Source of the DNA: Deltaproteobacteria bacterium
GTDB lineage: Bacteria > Desulfobacterota > Syntrophia > Syntrophales > UBA2185
Direction of reading: 5' to 3'
NCBI GenBank assembly: GCA_026388495.1
Contig: JAPLJQ010000408.1
Coordinates: 1-64,000, forward strand
DNA length: 64,000 nt
Shown: piece by piece, positions 1 to 9,485 of the stretch
How the letters are laid out: each line of letters begins with the position of its first letter
How positions within the stretch are numbered: the stretch's first letter is position 1
The notes under the pieces: generated by a model
Told to the model about the DNA's origin: nothing
The model's input: only the letters and a program-made list of their open reading frames with translations
Databases searched by the model: none
Made by a program: the position numbers and the translations under genes

Positions 1-333
1 GATCACGGCGACGGCCGGCGGCGCCGCCGCGAGAAGAACAAAACCGGTCCAGAGCGCTTCGTCGCGGATCAGCAGGGCGCTCAGTCCGATGATGATGTTC
101 CCGAGGATGATATAGCTCATGATAATCCCGAGCAGGGCCGGGAAGAGGAGGGTTCGGGGCTTGACGAATACCTCGTTCCCGATTTCCATCGTGGAGAGGG
201 TCATCGCCAAAGCAAGGGCGGGAAGGACCAGATGCCTCGTCACCGGAGCGGCCCCGGGCAGTGCCAAGCCTGCGGCCAGGGCGAGGAGGAAGATTCCGTT
301 CCGGTTGCGGAGGAGGATTTTCAGATGGGTCAT
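1..333 (-). CDS. Membrane transporter, SBF/BASS-like, N-terminal part (cut by window edge)
   Basis: Only the first 111 residues lie in the window; the gene continues past base 1. It opens with MTHLKILLRNRNG and is then almost entirely hydrophobic, with about three to four membrane segments, a Pro/Gly-rich break (LALPGAAP), a TLSTMEIG stretch, and AAAPPAVAVI at the cut. This pattern resembles the N-terminal half of bile-acid:sodium-symporter (SBF) permeases, but the part seen is too short to name a substrate. The ATG at 333 was chosen because AGGTGG lies 9 nt upstream; a nearer ATG is out of frame and too close to that site. It is separated from adk by a terminator-like hairpin. Confidence 0.6.
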   Translation of the reverse strand, partial: MTHLKILLRNRNGIFLLALAAGLALPGAAPVTRHLVLPALALAMTLSTMEIGNEVFVKPRTLLFPALLGIIMSYIILGNIIIGLSALLIRDEALWTGFVLLAAAPPAVAVI

Positions 334-374
334 TCCGTCATGCCACCTCTCGTCATGTTTCAAACATCCGCAGG

Positions 375-429
375 CCGGTCCCTTCTGTTTCAGGAAGAAT
401 TCCTCCGCGCCGCGGGAAGCAGGGACCGG
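375..429. other. Stem-loop upstream of the transporter gene
   Basis: CCGGTCCCT (375-383) pairs perfectly with AGGGACCGG (421-429) around a 37-nt loop. On the minus strand it would lie in the leader of the transporter gene; on the plus strand it is followed by TTTT but no plus-strand gene precedes it. It matches no riboswitch class I recognise. The rest of 334-537 shows no gene. Confidence 0.3.
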
Positions 430-537
430 TTTTGACTGCATTAGCTCAAATCAAGCGACGGGCCAAAGAGGCATAATCGAGGCTATTCGAACAGATATTG
501 ATTGCAAAGTCAAGGACCTTGTCGGCGACAAACAAAT

Positions 538-560
538 GCCCTCCCGTGATTCGGGAGGGC
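538..560 (-). terminator. Rho-independent terminator-like hairpin after adk
   Basis: GCCCTCCCG (538-546) and CGGGAGGGC (552-560) form a perfect 9-bp GC-rich stem with a 5-nt loop. Read on the minus strand the stem is followed by ATTTGTTTGT. It lies about 70 nt beyond the adk stop. The T tract is interrupted, so termination is probable rather than certain. Confidence 0.55.
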
Positions 561-628
561 GCTGTGACCGTATTTGCCCTTTATAAGTCTCACCGCCTGA
601 TGATCATCCGGAACGGCGGCGAGGTCGG

Positions 629-1303
629 TTACGCCAACTTCGCGAGCAGGGCCTGGGAGACCTCCTTCACGCCGGGCGTGCCGTCCACCTCAAGAATCTT
701 GACGCGCGTTCTGAAATAATTGGCGGCGGCCAGCGTCCCTGTTTTCGTGTCGTAGTAGATCCCGTGGCGCTTGTCGATCGCCGCCTCGTCCTGGTCGTCG
801 GCCCGGGCGGTCAGTTTGTCGCAACCGCAGACGCGGCAGACCGGCTTCCCCTCCTTTTCGGCGGGCTTGATCGCGTCGATGAAGATGTTGTTGGGGTGGT
901 TGTTGTCTGTGGCACAGAGACGGCGGCCCATGATCCGCTTCTTGGCGATCTCCCGGTCGAGGACGATCTCGATGACATAGTCGAGCTTCATCCCGGCATC
1001 CTGAAGCGCCTTCCCGAGGGCCTCCGCCTGGGCGAGGTTCCGGGGGAAGCCGTCGAGAAGCCAGCCGTTTTTACAGTCCGCCTCCCGGAGGCGGTTCAGG
1101 ATCATCGGGACGGTGATCGCATCGGGAACCAGCTCGCCGCGGTCAATGAAACCCTTTGCCTTCTGACCGAGTTCGGTTCCATTCTTAATGTTTACCCGGA
1201 AGATCACACCCGTCTCGATGTGGGGGACGCCGTACTTCTTTTGAACCACCGCGCCTTGAGTCCCTTTTCCACTGCCGTTCGGTCCGAAAATCAGAATATT
1301 CAT
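629..1303 (-). CDS. adk: Adenylate kinase
   Basis: Adenylate kinase interconverts ATP + AMP and 2 ADP in the cytoplasm. The protein has 224 residues. The P-loop GPNGSGKGTQ is at residues 7-16, the NMP-binding signature DGFPR near residue 84, and GRRLC at the start of the LID near residue 126. The LID is long and Cys-rich (C130, C156, C159, C161), probably metal-binding but not the usual two evenly spaced CxxC pairs. The ATG at 1303 was chosen because AAGGAA precedes it at normal spacing; the frame stays open upstream without homology. It lies downstream of the FmdB gene, separated by a hairpin at 1333-1350, and is followed by a terminator-like stem. Confidence 0.95.
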   Translation of the reverse strand: MNILIFGPNGSGKGTQGAVVQKKYGVPHIETGVIFRVNIKNGTELGQKAKGFIDRGELVPDAITVPMILNRLREADCKNGWLLDGFPRNLAQAEALGKALQDAGMKLDYVIEIVLDREIAKKRIMGRRLCATDNNHPNNIFIDAIKPAEKEGKPVCRVCGCDKLTARADDQDEAAIDKRHGIYYDTKTGTLAAANYFRTRVKILEVDGTPGVKEVSQALLAKLA

Positions 1304-1507
1304 GTCCGTGAGTTCCTTTCTCAGTGTGAGATAGGCGGCCTTCGCCGCCTGTTGAAAATGGAAAATGTATCCGTTTTGATGCAACCGAAACCAGCCGCCC
1401 TTTCCGCTTGCAGGAGGGGATCAAAGGGGAGGGGTGAAGCCGGGAATATCAATATTTTGTAAAATCACAGTTTTCTCACGGCGCACGGCCATGACCGGTC
1501 AGTGTCC

Positions 1508-1720
1508 TCAGGAAGGGCCGCAACTGGTTGCGGCACAGCTCCCGCAGCCGTCGCCGCCCGCGGAGGTGTTTCCGATCTTTCCCGCGAAGGCGGACATCAG
1601 CCGTTCCACCTTGATTGACCCGCACTTCGGGCAGGCGACGGATACTTTTTCGTCTCGGCTCCGGAAAAGGACCTCAAAGCTCTCCCTGCATTTCCGGCAT
1701 TTGAATTCAAAAATCGGCAT
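1508..1720 (-). CDS. FmdB-family zinc-ribbon protein
   Basis: A 70-residue protein starting MPIFEFKCRKC with two CxxC pairs (C8/C11 and C30/C33), the FmdB/CxxC_CxxC_SSSS zinc-ribbon fold named after a putative regulator of formamidase genes. The tail is Gly/Cys-rich (GGDGCGSC). Its cellular role in most bacteria is unknown. The ATG at 1720 is preceded by GAGGAA at suitable spacing; the open frame upstream adds residues not seen in the family. The gene is alone on the minus strand, diverging from the plus-strand aminotransferase. Confidence 0.85.
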   Translation of the reverse strand: MPIFEFKCRKCRESFEVLFRSRDEKVSVACPKCGSIKVERLMSAFAGKIGNTSAGGDGCGSCAATSCGPS

Positions 1721-1832
1721 CGGCTCGTTTCCTCCGGCAGACCGCAACATTCCCCGTTCTTTTACCGGGGACCGCAATCCGCTCTCGTTCTCAATGCGCT
1801 GGCAGAGTAGAAGAAACCTCCGAAAATGTCAA

Positions 1833-1905
1833 GGCCGATCACAGGGGCCGATCACAGGCTGTGTCACAGGCTGATCACAGGCTGGCCGATCACAGGCTGG
1901 CCTGA
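1833..1905. repeat. Short degenerate tandem repeats (GATCACAGGCTG type)
   Basis: Five near-copies of a 12-16 base unit built on GATCACAGGCTG or GGCCGATCACAGG follow one another, with one copy reduced to TGTCACAGGCTG. They sit in the 357-base divergent gap (1721-2077) between the FmdB gene and the aminotransferase. The gap also holds a TTGACA at 1977-1982 about 95 nt before the aminotransferase, with no good -10 partner. No small gene was seen in it. Confidence 0.7.
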
Positions 1906-2077
1906 TTACGGACCTGAGGTCATCGCGCGAAAGAGCAGGGGGGAGCAGCGGATGGGGGAAAATCTTCATATATTTCTTGACAGGTGAGGTACGGCGTGAG
2001 AGTAAAAAACGCTTTTTTTACAAGGTCTGTGATAACGCGGGCAGGGTAGGGTGAGACCCGATAGAAAGGTGTGAGCT

Positions 2078-3259
2078 ATGGCGATCGCAAAAAAAATCCA
2101 CGGGTTTATGACGCAGGCCTCCTTTATCCGGAAGATGTTCGAGGAAGGGGTCCGGCTTAAACAGAAATACGGTGCGGAGAATGTCTTCGATTTCAGTCTC
2201 GGGAATCCCAACATCGATCCCCCGGAGGCCGTCAAGGCGCGGCTGCGTGAGCTGGTTTCCGCCGAGATTCCGGGGAAACACATGTACATGCCGAACGCCG
2301 GATATCCGGAGACCCGTGAGGCCGTTGCGGCGGAGGTGAGCGTTTCCCGTGGGGTGGCGCTCACGGCCGACCAGATCGTGATGACCTGCGGCGCCGGCGG
2401 CGCATTGAACGTCATTCTGAAAACGATCCTCGATCCGGGGGATGAGGTGATCATCCCGGCCCCCTTTTTCGTAGAGTACCGCTTCTATGTGGACAATGCC
2501 GGCGGCGCGACCCGAATCGTCCCGCTGCGGGAGGATTTTTCCCTCGATCTCAATGCGATCCGGGAAGCCGTGACCGAAAAAACCAGGGCCGTCCTGATCA
2601 ACTCTCCGAACAACCCGACGGGGAAGGTCTATGACGGGGCGTCCATCCGCGGTCTTGCGACGCTCCTGGCCGAGAGGGGAAAGGAACTCAACCGCGAGAT
2701 CTACCTGATCTCCGACGAACCCTACAGCGAAATCGTTTATGACGGGGTGGCGGTTCCGAGCGTGATGAAGGCTTATCCCCACAGCTTCGTTGCCTCCTCC
2801 TACTCCAAAACGCTTTCCCTTCCCGGCGAGCGGATCGGCTATATTGCCGTGAATCCCGCAATGGCAGATCTTGAGGAGGTTATGGACGGGCTCACGCTCT
2901 GCAACCGGATCCTCGGTTTTGTGAATGCCCCCGCCCTGATGCAGCGGGCGATCGCCGGCCTCCGGGGGGTGAGGGTGGATGTGGAGACCTACTGCAAAAA
3001 ACGGGATCTTCTATGCGACGGCCTCGCCTCGGTCGGATACCGGGTTAGCAAACCGGAAGGGGCCTTTTATTTATTCCCCCGGACGCCCATTGCCGACGAT
3101 GTCCGGTTTGCAGAAGCGCTCCGGAAGCGGCGGATCCTCACCGTCCCCGGGAGCGGCTTCTGCGGTCCCGGCCATATCCGGATTGCCTACTGTGTGGACG
3201 ATGCCACGATTCTGGGCGCCATCGAAGGCTTCGGGGAGGTCTGGAAGGAATTCAAATAG
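2078..3259 (+). CDS. PLP-dependent aminotransferase, class I/II (aspartate aminotransferase fold)
   Basis: A cytoplasmic fold-type I aminotransferase of 393 residues. It shows the PLP-contact motif NSPNNPTG (about 175-182), the SDEPYSEIVYDG segment (about 212-223), and the SYSKTLSLPGERIGY motif with the Schiff-base lysine at K244. It belongs to the large AspC/AlaT-like group; the substrate cannot be told from sequence alone. The ATG follows AAAGGTG at good spacing. It is the only plus-strand gene in the first 5 kb and ends 9 bp from the convergent acyP stop. Confidence 0.9.
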   Translation: MAIAKKIHGFMTQASFIRKMFEEGVRLKQKYGAENVFDFSLGNPNIDPPEAVKARLRELVSAEIPGKHMYMPNAGYPETREAVAAEVSVSRGVALTADQIVMTCGAGGALNVILKTILDPGDEVIIPAPFFVEYRFYVDNAGGATRIVPLREDFSLDLNAIREAVTEKTRAVLINSPNNPTGKVYDGASIRGLATLLAERGKELNREIYLISDEPYSEIVYDGVAVPSVMKAYPHSFVASSYSKTLSLPGERIGYIAVNPAMADLEEVMDGLTLCNRILGFVNAPALMQRAIAGLRGVRVDVETYCKKRDLLCDGLASVGYRVSKPEGAFYLFPRTPIADDVRFAEALRKRRILTVPGSGFCGPGHIRIAYCVDDATILGAIEGFGEVWKEFK

Positions 3260-3268
3260 GGGAGGGCG

Positions 3269-5595
<2,327 letters not shown>

Positions 5596-5671
5596 TCACC
5601 CTGTTGAAGTTCAGCGTTTTTCAAAACGAGACCTTTGAATTTCTGCCAAAACTTGGTAAATTGTCATTTGT

Positions 5672-5797
5672 GCCCCGTATCAAATACGGGGTAAACTCCA
5701 GTAGGAATCCAGTCCTTGTCTGGTTCCCGGCCTTCGCCGGGACGACGTCTGGATTCCCGCCGGAGTTTACCCTCGCGAAAGCGGGGGTGGGAATGAC
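5672..5797. repeat. Dispersed hairpin element (copy A)
   Basis: A nested set of inverted repeats: CCCCGTAT-caa-ATACGGGG (5673-5691), TCCCGGC-cttc-GCCGGGA (5725-5742), an outer pair GGGTAAACTCC / GGAGTTTACCC, and a GGAATCCAG / CTGGATTCC pair, ending in GGGAATGAC. Similar elements occur at 9353-9443 and 23360-23460, always between genes. This GTCATTCCGGC/GGAATCCAG type is a common intergenic repeat in many proteobacteria. Confidence 0.8.
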
Positions 5798-5875
5798 AAA
5801 CTGGGGGTATTTTTCAATAAGCTCTCAAAACAGCCGCCTGTGTGCGAGGGGGTTTTCCCCAGCCATCTTAGGCTA

Positions 5876-6142
5876 TCACGATTTGACCAGTCGCAGCTCC
5901 GGTTTTCCCCTCGGGGGTTTTTCCGGTCCGGTCTCTTGCTGCCGCAGGAGCTGTTCGTTGAAGATGTGGTTTTTGGCCCGGACCGCGTTGATGATGAAAA
6001 AAATGATGACCGCTTTTTCCCATTCTTTTGAGGGTTCGAAATGCTCCATCCGCTTCTTGTATTTTTCCCAGAGGGAGGAGAGGGAGGCCTCGTCGAGGCC
6101 GAGGATCTGTTGCGCCAGTCTGTCAAGTGAGGATTCAAGCAT
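5876..6142 (-). CDS. Small hypothetical protein
   Basis: An 88-residue protein starting MLESSLDRLAQQILGL, with an acidic/basic helical N-terminal part, a hydrophobic stretch (AVIIFFIINAVRA, about 46-58), and a basic Pro-rich tail ending LRLVKS. I do not recognise the family. The ATG at 6142 was chosen as the first that excludes an unlikely upstream extension; the ribosome site is weak. It is isolated on the minus strand, diverging from the DsbC-like gene. Codon use looks like its neighbours, so it is probably real. Confidence 0.55.
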   Translation of the reverse strand: MLESSLDRLAQQILGLDEASLSSLWEKYKKRMEHFEPSKEWEKAVIIFFIINAVRAKNHIFNEQLLRQQETGPEKPPRGKPELRLVKS

Positions 6143-6278
6143 CGTGTTTGACCCCGGGATCCATTTTTTCGAGCCCATCCTAACTTCAGCCGTGCGGAAA
6201 GTCAAACCGAAACAGGATCCGAAACAGGATCGGGCGACGCCGCGACGAAATAATCCTGTGCAAAAAATCGATCAAAAA

Positions 6279-6317
6279 ATAGGACATTTCTACTTTGGTA
6301 GGAATAGGACATTTCTA
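6279..6317 (+). repeat. Two direct copies of ATAGGACATTTCTA upstream of a promoter
   Basis: Identical 14-base copies at 6279-6292 and 6304-6317, 25 bases apart, lie just upstream of the DsbC-like promoter within the 334-base gap 6143-6476. They could be activator sites or remains of a mobile-element end; a related GGACATTTCTGTTG occurs near 38108. The rest of the gap (6143-6278 and 6375-6476) shows no gene. Confidence 0.5.
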
Positions 6318-6345
6318 TTGTGGCTTGACACGATCAAAAATTCAA

Positions 6346-6374
6346 TTGACACGCAAGATCATTCTTCATATACT
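6346..6374 (+). promoter_or_regulatory. Sigma70 promoter of the DsbC-like gene
   Basis: TTGACA (6346-6351), a 17-base spacer and TATACT (6369-6374): a full -35 and a near-consensus -10. Transcription would start near 6381 and give a leader of roughly 95 nt. A second TTGACA at 6325-6330 has no -10 partner. Confidence 0.8.
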
Positions 6375-6476
6375 CCCGCCACGAAAAGGCAATGCCTTGT
6401 CAGTCCATCTTTCTGGGGCCATGCGGAAAGGTCATCATAACGATGGTTCACAAAAAATAGAAATGGAGAACAGATC

Positions 6477-7199
6477 ATGAATATTCGCCTGAAAGCTTTC
6501 CTCAGCCTCTGCGTCCTGATGGTCATTATGACCGGCGCCCCTCTTTTGGCGGCCACGCCTGAGGAATCCTTCAAGAAGAGTTACCCAAAATACCCTCTGG
6601 ACAGCATCACCCCCACCGCCGTCCCCGGAGTTTACGAAATCGTTGTCTCAGGCAAGATCGCCTATTACGCCCCGGGGGCGGAGTACATCTTCACCGGGGT
6701 GATCATAACCCCGGACGGGAAAAACCTGACGCAAGAACGAAGCAGTGAGATCCAGGGAAGGAAGTTCAAGGACCTCCCGCTCGAAAAGGCTCTGAAGATC
6801 GGCAGCGGTCCCCACAAGGTGATCGAAATCACCGATCCGGACTGTCCTTTCTGCCGGACGGCCGCCACCTTTTTTTCGGGAAGAAATGACGTGACGCGGT
6901 ATATCTTCCTCTATCCGCTCGCCTCGCTCCATCCGAACGCCGAGGCAAAGGTCCGTCAGATTTTTTGCGCCGAAGACCAAGCCCGGGCATATGAGGAGGC
7001 GATGACCGGAAAACTCGATGACATGAAATTCACACCCTGCAAGAACGACAAGGTGGACAACCTTCTGAAGGCCCACAAGGAGATCGGTGACCGGATCGGG
7101 GTGGCGGGTGCGGGTACGCCCCTATTTCTCATCGACGGGGAGGTCGTCAACGGTGCGAACATTCCGCAGATAGAGAAGATCCTCGGCGCCAAGAAGTAG
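6477..7199 (+). CDS. DsbC-like thiol:disulfide interchange protein, secreted
   Basis: A 240-residue protein with an N-terminal signal peptide (hydrophobic residues about 6-26), a DsbC/DsbG-type N-terminal dimerisation region (about 28-100) and a thioredoxin fold with active site CPFC (C123, C126), preceded by EITDPD. The cis-proline loop GAGTPLFLIDGEVVNG follows near 200-215. Two further Cys (IFCAED, FTPCKN) match the second disulfide of DsbC. It should isomerise or reduce disulfides in the periplasm. GGAG precedes the ATG. It is transcribed alone, converging on the polysaccharide locus. Confidence 0.88.
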   Translation: MNIRLKAFLSLCVLMVIMTGAPLLAATPEESFKKSYPKYPLDSITPTAVPGVYEIVVSGKIAYYAPGAEYIFTGVIITPDGKNLTQERSSEIQGRKFKDLPLEKALKIGSGPHKVIEITDPDCPFCRTAATFFSGRNDVTRYIFLYPLASLHPNAEAKVRQIFCAEDQARAYEEAMTGKLDDMKFTPCKNDKVDNLLKAHKEIGDRIGVAGAGTPLFLIDGEVVNGANIPQIEKILGAKK

Positions 7200-7314
7200 A
7201 GAGAGTAACCGATATCCGGCAGGCAATTGCGCAATTGCGCCCCCCTCCCGGGCATCGCCCCGATGGCGGACGATCCCTATCGATTTTAAACAGCGACTAT
7301 CAACCAGTCACCGA

Positions 7315-8292
7315 TCAGTATTTGTGACGCCCCAGGAGGCGTTCCAGCAACCTGGGACGATCAAACAGGCTCCAGAGGTACCCGTCGTCCACCACTTTCC
7401 CGCTTTGAATCCGTTGACGTTTTTTTAATGCCCGCTTCAAACCTTTCAGGGCGTCTTTCTTTGCCCTGAAAAAATCCTTTCCCCGACCGCTGATGACAAA
7501 ATAGGTCAAGGCAGCGAGGTCATAAAGGAAGTGCGGAATGATCGTTTTGAGCAGTAGCCGGGAAGGCATATTCTGAATGTAGACCCACTCCAGGTTCCGG
7601 TGGCCGTAATAAACCGAACGTGAGGAATCATGAACAATACTTGAACTGCCCTTGTGATAAACAAGCGCCTCCGGAACATAAAGGCACTTATAACCTTTCA
7701 ATTGCGCTCGGAAACTCAGATCCACATCTTCGTACAGTAAAAAAAAATCTTCATCAAAGAAACCAATGTCGCGAAGCATTGCCATGCGGTAAAGCGCAGC
7801 CGCCGCGCAGGCGCCGAACACCCATTCGCGGATCTCATAGCGGTCCGCTGATAATCCCCTGCCTCGCAGCAGGGCCGCTCCGGCTCTTGTGTATCCGTCT
7901 CCGGCGCGATCGATCATCTCCCGCCTGTTGTTGAGAAGCATCTTCGATGCCGCCAGCCCGGCCTGCGGGTGCTCTTCCATCGCCTCGACAAGAGATTTCA
8001 GCCATAAGGGGTCGGGAACCGCATCGTTATTCAGCAGTGCGACAAATTCGGTCTCAACCGTGTGAAGCGCAATATTGTTCGCCGCGGCAAATCCCCTGTT
8101 GTCCTGCAAGGCCACAATGCTGACTTCCGGGTAATTTTCGGAGACGAACGCCGTTGAACCATCTTGAGAACCGTTATCAATCAGTATGACCGAAAAAGCC
8201 CGGTAAACCTGCCGGCGCAGGCCCTCCAGACATTCCGGAAGAAATTCCCTGCCGTTCCAGTTGATGATGACAATGGATACCATAGGATCCAT
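7315..8292 (-). CDS. Glycosyltransferase family 2, rhamnosyltransferase-like
   Basis: A 325-residue GT-A enzyme of the WbbL/RfbN type that transfers an activated sugar to a growing surface glycan at the inner membrane face. Start SIVIINWNGREFLPECL, DNGSQDGS (about 40-46), NND metal-binding motif at 88-90, and EDVDLSFRAQLKGY near 188-201. A basic C-terminal region probably helps membrane binding. AAGGG lies 8 nt before the chosen ATG. It is the last gene of the ABC-dependent polysaccharide locus. Donor and acceptor sugars cannot be read from the sequence. Confidence 0.9.
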   Translation of the reverse strand: MDPMVSIVIINWNGREFLPECLEGLRRQVYRAFSVILIDNGSQDGSTAFVSENYPEVSIVALQDNRGFAAANNIALHTVETEFVALLNNDAVPDPLWLKSLVEAMEEHPQAGLAASKMLLNNRREMIDRAGDGYTRAGAALLRGRGLSADRYEIREWVFGACAAAALYRMAMLRDIGFFDEDFFLLYEDVDLSFRAQLKGYKCLYVPEALVYHKGSSSIVHDSSRSVYYGHRNLEWVYIQNMPSRLLLKTIIPHFLYDLAALTYFVISGRGKDFFRAKKDALKGLKRALKKRQRIQSGKVVDDGYLWSLFDRPRLLERLLGRHKY

Positions 8293-8360
8293 GCTCTAAC
8301 CCTTGCCGCTCGATTCATGCCAAAGATGCACCGCCGGATCAGCGCCTGAAGCACAGAGAG

Positions 8361-9296
8361 TCATTCACGTTCCTTTGACTTTTGCAACCATTCCCAGGTT
8401 CGCGCAATACCCTCTTCCCAGGATACTTCAGGCTGCCAGCCGAGCTCCTTCCGTGCCAACTGAATATCCAGACAATTTACCGGGACATCCAATCTTCTCG
8501 CCGGCGTATACCGCACGATCGGCTCCACGCCGGTTACTACACGGATGATCGATAAAATATCGTTCAGCGAACGGGCCCGGCCACCGGCAATATTATAGAT
8601 TTTCGACGGAGGATCGGACTCGATCACCCGTATGAAGGCGTCGACGAGATCACCGATGTAAAAATAGTCTCTTGCCACCGAGCCATCACCCCAGATCGTG
8701 ATCGGCTGCCGTAAAAGTGTTTCTCCCAAGAAAACGGCAACCGCCCCCTGGACACTGTCAATGCGTTGTCTTTCGCCATAAGGGTTTGCAAGACGCAGTA
8801 CCGTATAATCGAGGTTGTGAAGATGATGGAAGAGTGCAAGATACTTTTCGATAGCCAGCTTGGTAATGCCATAGGAACAAACGGGATTCGTTTCATGGGT
8901 TTCCGGAATGGGCACTGAACGAGGAATGCCGTAAACCGTCCCACCGGAGGAGGAAAATATAATTTTCCTGACCCCTTTTGCCACTGCCTGCTTCAAAAGG
9001 TTCAAGGTCCCTATAACATTGCTTTCCACATCATAAGCCGGGTTTTCATTTGAAGGCCCTGGCAACGTTGTGCACACCAGATAGACAACCACGTCAACAT
9101 CTTCCAGGGCGAGTGAAATATCATTCACATTGTTGAAATCACCGCCCAAGATCTCCACGGAGTCAATACTCTGTTTCAGATTGACCGTGCTGATATTGGG
9201 AAGGTCAAAAATTCTTACCCTGTGGCCCCTCGCAACCAAGGCATCCACGATGTGTGAACCCATAAAGCCGGCTCCGCCCAGAACGAGGCAATGCAT
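8361..9296 (-). CDS. NAD-dependent epimerase/dehydratase (extended SDR), GalE-like
   Basis: A 311-residue extended short-chain dehydrogenase acting on a nucleotide sugar. The NAD-binding GGAGFMGSH is at residues 7-15, the SSSGGTVYG segment follows mid-protein, and the catalytic Tyr and Lys lie in SYGITK. UDP-glucose 4-epimerase-like, but 4-epimerase and 4,6-dehydratase cannot be separated by eye. A strong GGGGAG ribosome site precedes the ATG. It sits between two glycosyltransferases and probably supplies their donor sugar. Confidence 0.87.
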   Translation of the reverse strand: MHCLVLGGAGFMGSHIVDALVARGHRVRIFDLPNISTVNLKQSIDSVEILGGDFNNVNDISLALEDVDVVVYLVCTTLPGPSNENPAYDVESNVIGTLNLLKQAVAKGVRKIIFSSSGGTVYGIPRSVPIPETHETNPVCSYGITKLAIEKYLALFHHLHNLDYTVLRLANPYGERQRIDSVQGAVAVFLGETLLRQPITIWGDGSVARDYFYIGDLVDAFIRVIESDPPSKIYNIAGGRARSLNDILSIIRVVTGVEPIVRYTPARRLDVPVNCLDIQLARKELGWQPEVSWEEGIARTWEWLQKSKERE

Positions 9297-9352
9297 ATCA
9301 ATTATCTCCCCATACAGAGTGTTATTACCATGGCAATAGTATATGTCAAAGT

Positions 9353-9443
9353 CGTCATTCCGGCGAAAGCCGGAATCCAGAATTAATTTGTCTGGATGCC
9401 GGATCTGGCCTGCCCCGTACCTGATACGGGGTCCGGCATGACA
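9353..9443. repeat. Dispersed hairpin element (copy B)
   Basis: Begins GTCATTCCGGCGAAAGCCGG and ends CCGGCATGAC. It contains two hairpins, TTCCGGC-gaaa-GCCGGAA and CCCCGTA-cctga-TACGGGG, with GGAATCCAG between. It belongs to the same family as the elements at 5672-5797 and 23360-23460. Confidence 0.8.
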
Positions 9444-9485
9444 TTTTACCTGTTTTGTCGCCGGAGTATTAAGACGGCCGAGACC

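Noticed and set aside
1333..1350. Hairpin AGGCGGC-CTTC-GCCGCCT before adk as a terminator
   Set aside because: The stem is perfect but no T-run follows on the minus strand; it is more likely a leader hairpin.
764..1462. Plus-strand open frame opposite adk
   Set aside because: Antisense shadow of adk; no ribosome site and no recognisable motif.
1833..1905. Possible CRISPR array
   Set aside because: Units are far too short, spacers are absent and no cas gene is present.
7200..7314. Terminator between the convergent dsbC-like and GT2 genes
   Set aside because: GCAATTGCGCAATTGC and a CATCG/CGATG pair can fold, but stems are short or imperfect and no T tract follows.
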